64,000 bases of DNA, from positions 10,292,001 to 10,356,000 of the forward strand of contig OZ199840.1 in NCBI GenBank assembly GCA_964304625.1. The letters are read 5' to 3'. The notes under the pieces are model-generated. The model did no database searches, was not told the origin of the DNA, and was given only the letters and a program-made list of their open reading frames with translations. Numbering within the stretch: position 1 is the first letter of the stretch; each line of letters begins with the position of its first letter. The translations under genes and the position numbers were made by a program. Positions 37,458 to 51,099 of the stretch are shown one piece after another. The stretch is from Kudoa neothunni (taxonomy: Eukaryota; Cnidaria).

Positions 37458-38849
37458 AAATAGTATATTTTGTCGGCTAAATCTATCTAATGCTGCAATA
37501 TTATAAGGGGCCGCACACCCACAAACTTATTAATTAATAATCAGTAAAAACGGAAATTTTTACGGAGGGTATAAATCAAATGTGATCCCTTTTGCCAATC
37601 CAAAATTATCAGTTATTTTTTGAACCTTTGTTTTCTGCGGATAGTCAAAGTGCTGACTTCTATTTTATTATTGTGGTTAGCCTTCCCCATATTTTTGTTG
37701 CGTTAACTCCCTTCGCTTATTTACATTTCCAATTAGAATTTAATATATCGTTTTTATTGAAATATTCTAATGCAATTGACTTTATACCTTGAGGCCTTTC
37801 TGAAACAAAAATGTGGCGTGGTCAAATTTTTTGTGTATATGGTAAGGAGCTAAACACGTGAACATTGCCGTACAAAAGAAAATGCTTTCAAAGTTTCTTT
37901 TCGAAATTTCTCCAAAACAAAATATGTATTTTTTAATATGTTGTGGCGAGAAAACGCGCCTGATCAAGCAATATTTAAAGAAGTACCATATTTTTGAAGA
38001 TATACTTTCAATACATGATATAGAGAAACCAACTACAAAATTAAGATTATTTGCCTTAGATAATGAATCTAATTGTTTTAAATTTTAGAGGAAGCTTTTT
38101 TAATTAAAATGTTGATTCCTAAATGGATAAAAATCGAAATTTATGTTACAGTTCCTCAACCCATATGCTAGGAATAATAAGTGTATTATTTTGTAACGTA
38201 ATTAAATTTAAACAAAATGTCGAAATGTTAACTCCGAGTTTCGATCACAACCATAAGCCAGTTGTCGAACATTTGTGTTTCAGATAACAGTGGTCAAATT
38301 ACAGCCAAGACGGCAGCCTCCTTATAGGATCACGTTTGTAATTTGTTGGGACCTGTCGCATATGGTATTTTAAATTATTATGGAGAATTTACGTACATAA
38401 CAATCCGCCAATAAATTTAAGTTATAAACTCAAAGGTGTAATACATAAGCAGAAAGTGTTTCTAATCCTTAAGGAAAAAAACATTGCTTCAAATATATTT
38501 GTATGTGATTATATTTTATTACAAAGGGTTTTACGTAGTAAACGATAACTCGTTAATATTTTTCAAACCATAACAATACCAAATATATTAAAACACAGAA
38601 ATGCAAGAATGACTCATAAATTTGAAAACCCTAGATTAAAGTTATATTTTATTAGGAATTTGTTTCTGTAAAGTCATAATTACAATTAATTTTTGGCCGC
38701 TTCCGTCTGACGATTCTAACGCCTAATTTAACCTCCTTTGCTATATTGAACTATAACTATAACTGTAAGTGAAGTTACACTTGAAATGCAATCTCACTAA
38801 AACTATGGCTCTCAGACGGATTAGACACACTAGTACGGAAATAGTAGAT
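37458..38849. other. AT-rich stretch without recognised genes
   Basis: Two open stretches (37592-37792 and 37858-38088, plus strand) look unremarkable and match no family I know. No repeat ends were seen apart from a GC-richer GGGGCCGCACACCCAC at about 37506, which might be the outer edge of the Merlin copy. Confidence 0.4.
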
Positions 38850-38940
38850 TATGTGCTAGCGTGGATTGAACCAATATTTTCGGATATTGGGTCCATCCAA
38901 TAATTCAATATACCACTGGGTTATCTCTCCCCGATTGCTC
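38850..38940 (-). mobile_element. tRNA-like SINE head
   Basis: The minus strand reads an A-box-like TAACCCAGTGG (complement of 38913-38923) and a B-box-like GGTTCAATCC (complement of 38863-38872) about 40-50 bp apart, with a stem-forming CCAATATCCG...ATATTGG between. The B box is one base short of consensus, so a decayed SINE head is likelier than a tRNA gene. Confidence 0.45.
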
Positions 38941-39339
38941 ATCTATAGATGATAAAGATTACCGCATCAATATAGGGAATAATAAAACGGCGGATAAATA
39001 TCCAATATTGTCGAGGTTAATGGCAGCCTATTTATAACTGTACTAATATTAATCTTTGTAGATATAACGTTTAGGAGAATTAGGATGAGTGTTTCTACGG
39101 TTGCATTTGATTCAACAACATCATAACAATAGAGTTATAAAAATAACTTCAAGTATACGTTAAAAAGGAACTCTTCTATGTTGTTAATATTGATATTGAC
39201 AAACGCCATACAGGAGAATATAAAAGATTCAACTCATTTGTTTGTAGCGAAGTGACTATGATAGCGTCTCATTCATACCATGAAAATAGAAATATCGTGT
39301 TGAGATGTAGAGATGTAGAGATGATCTTTTTAAATATAT

Positions 39340-42300
39340 CAATACAGCACATCGATTCCGTGATGCTTTGCAATACCCTCTGATCCACGTTTACTGAGAA
39401 AATGATTATCATTTTGAAACACTTTAGGCTGAGATGGATAAAACGGTTACTTATATGGGGTTCTTTTCTTATTTTTTTATGGGGAGATAAAATGATTATA
39501 AAAAGTTGCGTCGGTTAAATCATTGTTCCCACAATATCCTGTTGATATATATATATGCTAAAACATAATCGGAAAGACTTCGTTATGTTAGAACACACTA
39601 GTGAAAACTTCATATGGACTCATACATTCATTTGAAGGAAGGCACCTCAATGATGGTCAAAATGGTAGACGTGACCAACATTGTATTGTACCTTCAGTTT
39701 GCTTTAAATGTTCTCCACGTTGTATGTACGAGAAAACACAAGGTGCAATGGCTTAAGTGAGATGCTATGGTCGCCTGACCTTTTCATTATCTTTACATGT
39801 AACCTTACTTGTCCATAAATAATTCATTAATAGCCTTTTGGGCAGGCCTCAAAGGACCGACATGATAAAATGTCTCGTGTCTTTCAATTAAAGTAAAAAA
39901 AATTAATAAATTTGATTGCAAAGTTGAAAATCTTTGTTCAAGTCAATCACCGCACGTATACCGTTGAGTGGCAGAAGAGGGATAACCTTATTTTCGTAGT
40001 TTTATACTAATAAAGGAAAAGCTTCTATTAAACGATATCAAAATGTTTAAAATGGGAAAAGATACCAGATCCAACTTTATTCCGCATAATTAAAACCCAA
40101 AGGTTCCATGGTACCTTTGATGTGGTAAATCCCGGCAGTCTCTGCATGAAAGACGGAAAAGGCACAATAAGTATCCAACAAATTTTCTCCACAGTGATAT
40201 CTATCCACTTTACAGATGAAGAAATGGTTATGGTGGATTTGAATTTGATATGGGATAGAGTGAACATTGACAACAGATGGATTATTCCTTATTGTCTAGT
40301 TCTTCTAAAAATATTCAATTTCCCTATTAATGTAGAATTTTGTAATTTAATTAAATCGATAAAGTATGTTTGAAAATACATAAAAAATCATGGGAGTGCT
40401 CTTATGTATTCATATAGTCAGGAATATAACAACAAGGAAGATACGACACATCGATGGGAGGATATATAAAAAGTAATGCAACCTTCTGGAGAATCTTTAG
40501 TTTCGATATCCCCCATCGGTGTTCCATTATCGAACCTTTAATAATACATCTAGAATATAACCAAATATTATATTATACAGATGAAACCCTGTTGTCCCAA
40601 CTAGAAAATCCAAAATACACCACATTAACGGCTTTCTAATGTCTGTAAAGTAGACGCCTTTGCTCAAACTCTTTTGTATAATCAAATATCGTACTATTAC
40701 AGTTGGAAGAATAGCAAATTGTTAAAAGAAAGATATTTGTTTCAGTGGATGGAAATCCGGGAATAAAATTTCATTTCACAACAGAAAAGTTTACATTGTT
40801 CATCCTAGTCAAAATGAATGTTTCTATTTAAGAATGTCACTTCATGAAGTTAGGGGACCGACATGTTTCGGGGAGATTAGAAAAGTTGATGGATCGACAT
40901 GTTTAACCCACAGAAAGGCATGTGTGAAACGTCGATTTTCAAAAAATGATAATCAGTGGGAAAATACTGACTGAAACGACTATTCACTACGTTAATAAGA
41001 ACGAGTGAGTTGAACTGCTCATATAATTATGGCAGGAATTTCGAAATAATTTGGAAGGTGGTTACCGACATTGATTACAAATAGCAAATCCTTATGTCTT
41101 AATTGAATTCAACGAATAAATCTATAATATGTGTCTTATTGACATTGAAAACATACTCGTTGAAATGGGGGTGATTCTTAGCCGCATATGGATTTTCTCC
41201 TTCATATAGATTTTTCGGAAACCAGAATCTAACAGAAATCCAAAGAGAACTTGGTTACCATACAGGTTAATTTAAGAGAGTTTGTAACTCAGAACAAACC
41301 AAAATTATTACCAGAACAAGTCTAAGTTTTCATTTCGATAATACGAAGTGTTCACAACCATGCGAATAATCAAAACATCTTCCTTGCTGTACTCGATGGG
41401 ACCGGGAAAACCTTTGTTATCAATTTAATTCTTGATGATATACGAAATCAATCCGAAAGTGTTCCTTCTGTCACATCGTCAGGTATAGCTTTCCACCTTA
41501 TTTCCAAGTGGATTGATAGCCTATAGTGTTGTGATTCCACTAAGCTTAAAGACTCAGAATTCTGCCCTCTAATGCAAGAAAGTCTACACTAAAGAAGTAG
41601 AAATAATTCATCCACATAGTCTACAACTGTTATCACACACATTATTATTTCTACCTACAATACGAACTATAATTACATATAGTAGTGTTATTCTATCACT
41701 TATTATAGCGTCGCATCTTTCCCGCAATCATAGCACAGCATTTTCAAGATAGCTTTGAAATAGCTAGATAATTAAATTGTGATATGTCGAATCAGTAAAG
41801 GCAATGGGTCTGCTGAATTACTAAGGCATTGTTATGCTATCATCTGGGATAGATGTTCCATGGCTGATTGAATTATTCTAGATGCTCTTGATAATACTTC
41901 GAGAGTGTGAGACAAATCAATGCATCATTCGGTGATGTTACAATGGTATTATGTGGGGACTGTGGTCAAATATTACCCGGAATTCCAAAGGGTGCTAATG
42001 GAGGCCAGATATTACTCTGCATAAAATCTAAAATCGTACCACTTATGGCGTTTACGGAAAAAGTTTTAACTTTTAAATGAATATGAGAGCATTTGTCCAC
42101 AATAATAAAGAATCCGAAGATTTTGATCGAATAATTTTAAAAAATGGTTACACCGAACTCCATTCTTTAACTCTGCATTCATTATCAAACCTGGTTCAAT
42201 ATTCTAACGATTTAACAGAAAAAGTTTGTCTGAATATTGTTTCAAACTTCTTTAATCCCCAATGGTTGTGCGAACGAGGAATTTTTGCTCCAACGAATAA

Positions 42301-42582
42301 AATTGTTAGCTAATTCGACGAAAAAATGATCCGTCCCCCCTATTGGATGGAGAAAAGAATTTTAAATCATATGACTCTATGGTCTTATTTCTGAATCGGT
42401 CACAACCAATCGAATTTTTGAAAAACAAATCTATTTCTGATGTGCCGTCCGCTCAAATTGATTTTAAAAAGGGAGGTGGCTAGCACGGTAAATAATATTC
42501 AGCTGACACTAGTTTTTCCTATATTTAATTATTTCTGCCCCCTAAGAGCGTAGCGGTGGGCATAAAATAACTAAATACAGCA
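39340..42582 (+). mobile_element. Helitron (Rep/Pif1 helicase) fossil
   Basis: Plus-strand remnants line up with the Helitron protein in order: DALQYPLIHVY near 39350; a GRPDLFITFTCNL-like piece near 39770; a KLKKL...YTVEWQKR piece near 39900-39980; then LCMKDGKGTISIQQI and IDNRWIIPY (40122-40373); YIKSNATFWRIFSFDIPHR with LENPKYTTLTAF (40454-40639). Pif1-type helicase pieces follow: DGTGKTFVIN Walker A near 41395, LCGD near 41950, and NMRAFVHNN to APTNKIVS (42077-42313). The frame shifts many times. A GCCCCCTAAGAGCGTAGCGG hairpin near 42538, ending GTGGGC, with CTAA ten bases on, is a candidate 3' end. The 5' TC end is not fixed. Confidence 0.85.
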
Positions 42583-43640
42583 GATTCTAAAAAATTAAAA
42601 ATGTAAACATCTTTTAAGAAAGAGTTCGTGACATTAAAAATTTTGAGTGATCAATTGTACATGCCATTTGGGATTAAATTTTACCGAGCCAGTAGTCTCT
42701 GCCATTTAAAAATAGGGACCCCAATCATGCTGATTAAGAATCTGGATGCATCTCGCCTTTGCAACATCACCTTGTAGATTATTAAACCATGTATGTCGTA
42801 TCTTATAAAGGCAAGTATAATGACAGGTCGGACTGAGAATGAAGATGTGTATATTCCAAGAATACCAATTATTCCGTCTGACTGCCCAATTAATTTCCAG
42901 AGGCTGCAATTTATTGAATAAAACCATCATGGCTTCCCAATATAATACCAATAATGAAACCATGAGAAATTAACCGCTCAATATTTGCGTCAAAATATAA
43001 ACCCAAAAACTAAAGAATAATCTGCAAACTACATCTACTTCTATTTCGGACAAAGGATAGGTTATTTCGATCGACCAGCAAGTGGTATCGTTGAATAAAA
43101 ACTTGGGCGTAACTATGAAAGGTTCTGATAATTTTTTTAAAAATTAGCGTAAAACGGCTAGTTTTTCCCCACACCAGAAATATTTTTGGTTATAAAATGT
43201 TTAAAAATAAACTAATACATTGCATATTAGAATCCCTCGGGTATTCTAATACGACAAAGGGAAATGTTCTATTAAAGAGTTTAAACAAATATTATTGGCA
43301 ATTAATTATCAACAATGAATGCTATTAAGTACCCTGAGGTAGTAATGAATTACAATATTAATATATAAACGATTACTATCTGTGGGTTAACGATTGCATT
43401 ATTGTCATAATGTCATGTCTATCCGCTCCAACAACCTTAACAAGGATGTTTTAGTTTTAAATCATAGATTGGTGGTTTATATGAATAAAAATGATACTAA
43501 TGAAATTAATATGGGTAAACCTGCGAATATAGTGACAACAAAAATATGAAATAACCAACTTATTCAACAATTATATAAAAGAATTAAGGTTTTAGAAACT
43601 GTGAGAAAGATATTGATGTGATTTGATTATATAATAATTG
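42583..43640. other. Stretch between Helitron and gypsy fossils
   Basis: A minus-strand open stretch at 42963-42706 (AVRRNNWYSWNIHIF) could not be placed; it may be transposon-derived. No other structure was supported. Confidence 0.35.
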
Positions 43641-45700
43641 TCATAATAGAAAATCTGTTTTAAAAATAACTTTTACGCGTGATAAACATTCTTGTCTGTT
43701 ATTATTGCACTATACGTTTGAAGAAAAAGCTGACAAACCATGGATTGGCATAGATTTTAGTCAAAAAATAATGAAAATACATAACTTAAATCTTATGGTT
43801 GTAATGAAATGTTCAATTCTATGGGAGTTGTTTTCGGGGAGACAAGAAGGGGTTAAAATCCTTGATGTATCTTACTTCCACTCGAGTTATGGATTGAAAA
43901 AGTGGAAACAAAATTCTAGATCGTTGATAAATTATTGTATGATTCCTTAAAAAATTGAATGTAAATAGGGATGATAGAGAGAAATGTTTGGATTAAGAAA
44001 TATAATGAATCATCGAAATCGAAGCTAGTAAAGTGTGATGAAAATAAATAATATAATCAAACATCTAGTCAATGTTGGACAAAATATACCCATTAGTTAT
44101 GACGGACGAATAATCACTCATCAAGTGAAGAATATAATGAAAGAAATTATTAAAGAATTGTTAATATGTTAGAGCGTGGAATGATTGAAGATACATCTGC
44201 AGGGAGCTCGAATGTAATCATGGTTCCAAAGAAAAATCATAAGTTTCAATTATGTATTGATATAGAACACTAAATAATAGAATTTTCAAAGATGTCTAAC
44301 TTTTATCACGTATTGACGATATACTTGATATGATTGGAGCTTTTAAGTATATAACGATAATTGATATGTAGGATGATTACAATCAGATTCAAATTGTGAC
44401 TATGTTAAACATAATACAGCTTTCCATTACGTTAGCAGTATGTGTCAATACAAGATCATGACGTTTAGGCTTTGTAATGCATCTGATATTTTCCAACAAT
44501 TACGAATCCAGTAGATTCATGGGAATAAAACTTTTATTCCTTTAGAGATGATACAATAACCTTCAAAAGGACTTTAAAATCATGCGAACGACGCGTAAAA
44601 GACAGTATGGGTGTATTAAGTAGTGCATATCCGAAAATAAATGGTAGAAAACTTATATTTTCCATAACCCCTTGTAAAATATTAAAATATCCGGTTCAGA
44701 AATTTCAGATGACAAAATTATCAGACGATATAGAAAAATGTAAGTTATTAAAAGTTGGGCATATATAGAAAATATATTTCCTGGATTAGTGAATTATAAT
44801 AAAAGAATAACAAATGTATTTGGAGAATAAAGAAAGAATTTCAATGGATATTATTAATCATTTACAAAAAATTATTAATGGAAATGGATTTATCTGTGGG
44901 CTTCAAGGATATTTTACCAAACAGGTAGAAGCATTTGCACATAAATCGATAAAAGCTTCCGTTAGTAAAAAACGTGTTACGAATGTATTTGTTAGGTATG
45001 TTTGACCGAAAATTATTCATTTTGACCTTGAGACAAATTTAGATCGTAAATTGTTTCATGATATGTATCACAGTTGATGGATATAAAATAGTCTAGAAGG
45101 TGGCCATATAAACGAAATCAGATGGAAAGATTAAATAGGACAGTTCGATAAATTCTAAGTAAATTCGTGAAAAAACACGACGGCTTGGACGAAATAAATC
45201 TTGTCACAACGGTTTACCGAGCAACAGCCCTAAGGCTTCGAAATATACTCCCAATTTTCCAAGACCTGGTGAGGAGATGGGTATTTCAATAGATATGTTG
45301 CTTGACAATTCCAAAGTACTCAGTAATTTTTATCATTATGTTGAACGTCTCAAAATGAATGACGAAACTTCCCATAACAATTTTGAGACGAAAAGTTAAA
45401 CAAAAATTGTTTCGGTTTAGTTAAGGAAGCATATTACAAAAACATTTGAGCAACAGTATAATGCTGATGATAAAGATTGGGTTGTGATTAATGTATGGAA
45501 TAACAAGATGGGTCCTTATTACGTAAGAAAGACTTGTGATAAAAAGACGAATTCCGGATTCAGCATACCGGTTAGAGCAAAATGGATAAATAATAATAAC
45601 TCACTCTGACGAAATAAAATTATTAATGGGAAGAAATGTTAATAAAACGGTAAATGAAAAATGACTTGTGTAATTATAAAAAAGAGGGAGTAATACCATA
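43640..45700 (+). mobile_element. Old Ty3/gypsy-type fossil, heavily broken
   Basis: Plus-strand remnants of a retroelement pol: a reverse-transcriptase region around 44150-44530 (MLERGMIEDTSAGSSNVIMV, CIDI, FHYVSSMCQYKIMTFRLCNA) and the integrase C-terminal half around 45080-45650 (NQMERLNRTVR, VTTVYRAT, EEMGISIDML), then a pol tail (DKDWVVINVW, NKMGPYYV). Many breaks (well over five). No LTRs or target duplication were identified, so it is much older than the element at 9079-13297 and appears unrelated at subfamily level. Confidence 0.75.
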
Positions 45701-46589
45701 TATTTAGGAAGCTCTAATAAGATCTAACTGAACGACCATACAAAAATCTCCAGATGCCACTAATGATAGTTAGAGGTCATTAATCGATAATACTAAAACC
45801 TTCTAGAATATTTTAGAACAAATAATTAATGTATAAAAAACATGACTCAATGTGTGGATTAGTTTGTTATGATATAGTCATGCAAACTAGTTAAACAACA
45901 CTAACAACCATTTTTCTACCTATATACATAATAATGAGTTACTATGTGGACACACATAGATAAGTAATATGATAAAAGAGATGATTGTTAGCGGTAACAA
46001 TATATTCTAGTGCTGTATTCATGATTTTTTCAAAAGAGGTTTACACGAAACAATAATTGCCAAACCTAGTGACTCAACTAATTTATATTTAAACGCGCAA
46101 ACTAACGAATATATCTGATTCTATACACTTCAATATACAATTTATCTTTTTTTATTATTACCTGTTAAATATAGAGATAATTCTTAACTAAAGAATCGTG
46201 TGCACATTGACTTATGTATTTTGCGTATTCCAAAAAGAATCCAAAATTGCTTCGCGATATCCATATTTAGTGCAAGCGGTTTCTAGATAAAAAATGTTTT
46301 TATTCCGTTCTAAAAAAAGACAGGCACTATTGACCCTAACTTTTTTAAATATGCATCTATCTTTCCACAATTAAAATTAAACTTTGAAATCCAATTACTG
46401 ATGTATTTAACGTAGTCAAAAAAAGGGAGATTAAAATCGCTACACAATATTCTCAAGTCACTTTATTTTGTTTAGTTATTAGTATTTGTTAATTTATGAG
46501 CGTATCATAAGCAACATAATTTTTTGGATTAATTCGAGAAATAAATTTTTAAATGTATTAATTTTTTTGTTTACAAAGTAAAACCCCTG
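45701..46589. other. AT-rich stretch, no feature seen
   Basis: Nothing supportable beyond scattered A/T runs. Confidence 0.5.
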
Positions 46590-46988
46590 GCGAAACTTCT
46601 TAGGTTGTCGAATTCTGGTTGATCAGACCTCTTCCATTAACGCTTTAGGCACCACAGGACGTAACATGCAACCCCGTCGCTTATCTTTATGCGGTAATGT
46701 GGGACTTTAACCCACTAAACATCCTCGTCTCAGGGCGACCACCACCCCAAACCCAATCCCTTTAAGGACGTTGGCTCTGCGGGAACTACAAATTACTTTG
46801 CTTTTCGACGGGTTCCGGAGATTCAAACTCCTATTCACGCAAATCTGGCTGCCAGTGCATCCCACTCCACAGCGAGCGTACACTTTAACCACAGCTCCCA
46901 TATATGGGATAGACACCCACAGGAGGATTCAAACCCATTACCTCAAGGTTCTTAGTCCGTGTCACACCGATGTGCTATCTGTCCATGG
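46590..46988 (-). mobile_element. tRNA-derived SINE, GC-richer than surroundings
   Basis: On the minus strand the head (46988-46920) has an A-box-like TAGCACATCGGTG (complement of 46965-46977) and a B box GGTTTGAATCC (complement of 46925-46935), then a 300-bp body. A second B-box-like GGAGTTTGAATCTCC occurs in the body (complement of 46817-46831). The two tRNA-like boxes suggest a composite SINE. The whole block is conspicuously richer in G+C than its flanks; the open frames across it are by-products. Confidence 0.65.
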
Positions 46989-47511
46989 CTTTAAAAAAAG
47001 AGAATCCTACAACGCTGTGTTCAGGGAATAGCAATTTCATTGAGATATAAATTATTCTTATCTGATTATAAACACCAAAAAATTTAACGAATATTTTCCA
47101 TTAAATAGTTATTGTTAAAAAATCATAGCTTATTTTAATAATATGGGAAATATTATTAAAAATTTAATTTTTCCGTAGAATTTACACCATTTAAGTTGTA
47201 TCTATCAAAACGAATATGTTAAATCCTAAAATTTCTAAATACATTATTATTCGAGTATTATTTAAGACAGTGACAAATTAAAAATTAACAAAAATGTTAA
47301 GCGATAAATTGAACATTCACAAAATTTTAATAAAATCAATTTGAAAATAATTCACTTAAACTTGAAGATATATTCAATATTCTAAGGAAATAATGTAAAC
47401 AACTTTATTAAAATAATATTAAAATTTTGAATTTTTATTTTATTAATATAAAATACACAATTTAGTGCAAACAGAATCGAACAGTGGATAATAAAATTAT
47501 TTGTTGATAAA

Positions 47512-49116
47512 TTAATGCCTATATTGATGAAGCGTAATGGATGCTAAGAAATTTCGCAGAATTCTTGATCTTGACATTTTAATGAAAAACCATTTACAAA
47601 TGATTATTGTAGAAACAAAAATTATGCCAAAAGCTGCGCAAATTCCCATTGCCTTCAGATTTGGCTTGGATGTTGTGGCTGTTGTATGATGTGGAGTAAT
47701 GCTATTAATGACCAATGTCGATGATGTCTCGGAATCAATTTGTCTTTTATTATTACATATATTCGATTATATTCATTATTTCAAAATATACGAATCGTCA
47801 GAGTAACCTTCTTCCCCATCCCAAATAACTCCAAATCTTGGGTCTGCAAACATTAATTTTTTATTCATCGCGTGAGGATTAAGACTTAATAATTATTTTG
47901 AAACTAGAAAATATAAAGTATATACCTGTGTTCAATTTTCACGTTCTTTCCGTTATAGCCTAATACCTGTTCTAAAACAACTCTCAAATAAACCGACTGA
48001 AAAACATGCGAGATCTTTTCCTTTGTTCTGTATAAAATAAATCTAATGTCAAAAAATCTTTATATAAAAAGGAAACTTCAGTTTTAGTTGGGTCTATATT
48101 GCATTCTCTTGATTTAATTTGTTCAAGGTTAAACAGAATGTCACTTTTCATATCCTCCTGCTTAATCACGTCAGTGAAAAGCTATATAGAATAGTGAAAA
48201 CCGATTAATTGCTGAAGCAACCCTAAAAAACAATGTACCATTAAATTATTATATGAAGGTAAAGAGAGTGGTAGATTAATTCCAGAAAAGTTCGCCATTT
48301 CTGAGGAATCTTGACTAGTCAATTTTTGCTTTATAATATCAATGATTAACTCTTGGCAAATTTGTTCGTTGAATAACCCCACAACTTCAACTGGATCGAC
48401 CAATCCAAAGTCTTTCACACACATACTATTAGTTTTATTGGGATCTAACAATTTTTTTTTATTTGTAGCCATACAAGGATTTATCATGTGATGCTTATCA
48501 TTTGATTTCTAAGTTTTTATTATATTTATATAAAACATTTTATAATATTGTAGGATACTTGTGATAGTTTTGCGTTGATGAGATAACTAGCTTCCGTTGG
48601 CGAGGCACAAAGGAAACTATTAGAAACAATCGAATATTCGTTGGTTCTGTATTGAATGTTATGAGTGGGTAATTCTGGTGGTTGTTGTGGTCCCTCAGCA
48701 AAATATCCTATAAATAGCACGTCTTTTCTAAATATTACGGATATCTCTTTAATTATTTCCTATAATCAGTTATATATGCATAACAAATAACAAACTTGTT
48801 TTTCAATGTTAAAGTTTGTGGCGCCAAAAGTAAACTGATCGCTTAGTGTATTGCTATAAAATTCTGTCGGTTTCACATTTTTAAGGGTCAAATATTTTCG
48901 GATTATTTCTGAATCCGTTTGCCTAATATTTTCATATTCCTCCTCATTCAATCTATTGGATCCATAATTATGAGCAATAAATTATGCAGTAGAATGAGTG
49001 ATACTTTTCTTGTAACTCGATTGAGTATAAAATTTTGAGGAGTATTCGTTTGTTAGGGATTCCAACAAAGTGTGACTTTCCCTGTATATCAGTCAGAGCT
49101 TTTTGGATATCCACAT
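47512..49116 (-). CDS. Type I membrane protein, family copy A (eight exons; exon 1 not found)
   Basis: Exons: 49116-49005, 48952-48796, 48759-48559, 48508-48239, 48181-48077, 47996-47926, 47884-47792, 47743-47512 (112, 157, 201, 270, 105, 71, 93, 232 nt). The protein (about 412 aa after the missing first exon) has a mixed ectodomain with SVIFRKDVLFIGYFAEGPQ, NSFLCASPTEASYLI, MCVKDFGLVDPV, FSGINLPLSLPSYNN, LRVVLEQVLGYNGKNV and MNKKLMFADPRFGVIWDG. A Ser/Thr-rich stalk (SSTLVINSITPHHTTATT) is followed by one membrane span (ICAAFGIIFVSTIIICKWFF) and a basic tail. Exon 2 starts in phase 1, so a signal-peptide exon ending in phase 1 is expected upstream; I could not fix it. It is clearly homologous exon by exon to copy B (58853-60426). 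I do not recognise the family. No disabling change is seen. Confidence 0.8.
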
Positions 49117-50387
49117 CTAAAATAAAATATTATAATTTCTTCCAATAATTCAGGAGGAAAAAATAACTGGTCAACAATATGATGAGATTTAAAATTTGTT
49201 ATTATAATAATTTAATGGATGAACAAAAACTTTAAATTTAAATAAAAATTATCATAAATAAAGTATATTTTAATAAAATGTCGGTGTAATCGTTATTGTT
49301 TGATTTGTCCAAAGATTACACACGTTGAAATTTGTGCCATTTATCATATATGATTCCATATAGTGAAACTGGTTTTTGCGATTTAGGCAGATATTTATAA
49401 CTTGTCGTTAATAGCGAGTCAACATCCCTTAGTATGATTATTCCATACTAAAAGCAATTTAATAATACACAATGCATTATATTTACTTTAGCGATATCAT
49501 CACAACATACTTTACTCAAGTGAACTACTATGATCGGCCACAATAAATTAACTAACACAAAAATTTTTCCTATTTAATAAGATAAAAAAGTTACTACAAC
49601 GACTATACGTACATTGTGGATGATTGTTTACTACAAGGTTATAACTTATAGGTTATAACCTATTGGATTAGCACCAAATTATATAAAATTTATCAAGGTT
49701 CATCCTTGAGACACAGATTTATATAACAAACGCTTGTTCATATTTATATCTAGTTTGTTGTTACCTGAAATAATTTATACAAATCCAAAAATTCCATATA
49801 TCTTAATGTTGTTTAATTTATTATGTCTTTGAAAAGTCCTATGATCTAAATTTGTCACTAGAGTGACATATAGCATAATAACGAATAATAAAATTAGATT
49901 TGATCCTGAAAACATAGTGAAAATATTGTTGAATTTAAATCAAGTCTTAATTTAAATATTTTGAGCATATATATCGTTAAACTTGCAATTGTCTGAAATC
50001 TAATCCTTTTCGTTGTGTTAGGTCTATTATACACCTTTTCTTTAATCCAAATTATATAAAAATTATAATAAATAATTTTATAATTTATGAAATATACCTA
50101 TAAATAAAATATTGAGAGATGGCACAAATATAACATTACTGGTTGTTTATCACTTGTTGTGGTAAAGGGGTTAATCTGATGTTAATTCATAAACAATTTA
50201 AAACCACAAATCGCATCATTTCGTAGATTTTTGTTGTTTTTGAATTTCTGAAACATTGCTTACTCTAAGTGAGAAATAATTTAATTTATGTAACAGTAAA
50301 CCGTTAAGTATTATGATGTATTTCGTAGATTGATTCTTAATCTTTCTTCCTCGCAGAGTCCTAATGTTTTTATTGGACTCACCACCG
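49117..50387. other. Upstream region of copy A, AT-rich
   Basis: The missing first exon of copy A should lie here, but no convincing signal-peptide frame ending in phase 1 was found. A GGGG-TTAA string at 50166-50173 may be an eroded transposon end. The minus-strand open stretch 50458-50216 overlaps the repeat described at 50388-50460 and is not taken as a host gene. Confidence 0.4.
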
Positions 50388-50460
50388 ATCCCGTCTTGTT
50401 TTAATGCATAATCCAACCATACATATAGATATTTTACCTTTCCGTTCCCATTGCTCACTT
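50388..50460. repeat. Repeat matching 3748-3820
   Basis: Shares TCTTGTTTTAATGCATAATC and the following CA(C/T)ATA...ATATTTTACC and CGTTCCCATT blocks with 3748-3820, at roughly 85 percent by eye and in the same orientation. Confidence 0.65.
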
Positions 50461-51099
50461 TGCCCCTCTAAGCTACGTAACAATACCACCCTCCAACCAA
50501 TTTGAGGTAAAAGTCATCTCCGACTTTTTTTGCTTAAATTTACTTTAAAAATTATTTTAATTTGATTTGCAAATTTTTTAAACAATTCTATCGTAAGAAT
50601 TTTTAGAAAAACCCAAAATTGCTGCATTAAGTAATCACGCTCGATTAACTTCGGTTATGTATCGCACGGTTCCGGAATAAATTAAACTAAAACATTACTA
50701 TCAAACAGCCATAAAACGACATGTTTGAAACAAAATAAACTTTGATAAAATAGTAAAAAAATGATAATTTAACTTATGCACAATCTGTACATTTATTCGA
50801 AGAATGAAAATTGTAGTAGAATTCACTACAATTTCGAACATTTATCGGATGTTTTTTTGTCATTTTGGCGTGGGAAAAAACACGTAACGTCCTTGTTTTA
50901 TTTTTGATGATACGTTACTTGAATTTTGTATGGATTATGAAGAAGATCTTTTGTTGACTTTATTTATTTTCATGTTTCTGTTCATCAGCCGGCTGGTACA
51001 GGGTCTTGGTCATTTCCTTCAAAAAGTGCGCCTTAATTTCGTTTTATCATCATATATGTTTCTGTATAACGCAAAACTATTTACTAATGATAAATCGAC

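Noticed and set aside
37592-38088. Two plus-strand open frames as genes
   Set aside because: AT-driven composition, no splice continuity, no recognisable motif.
46707-47031. Open frames across the GC-rich block
   Set aside because: The block is a SINE with tRNA-like boxes; the frames simply reflect its higher G+C content.
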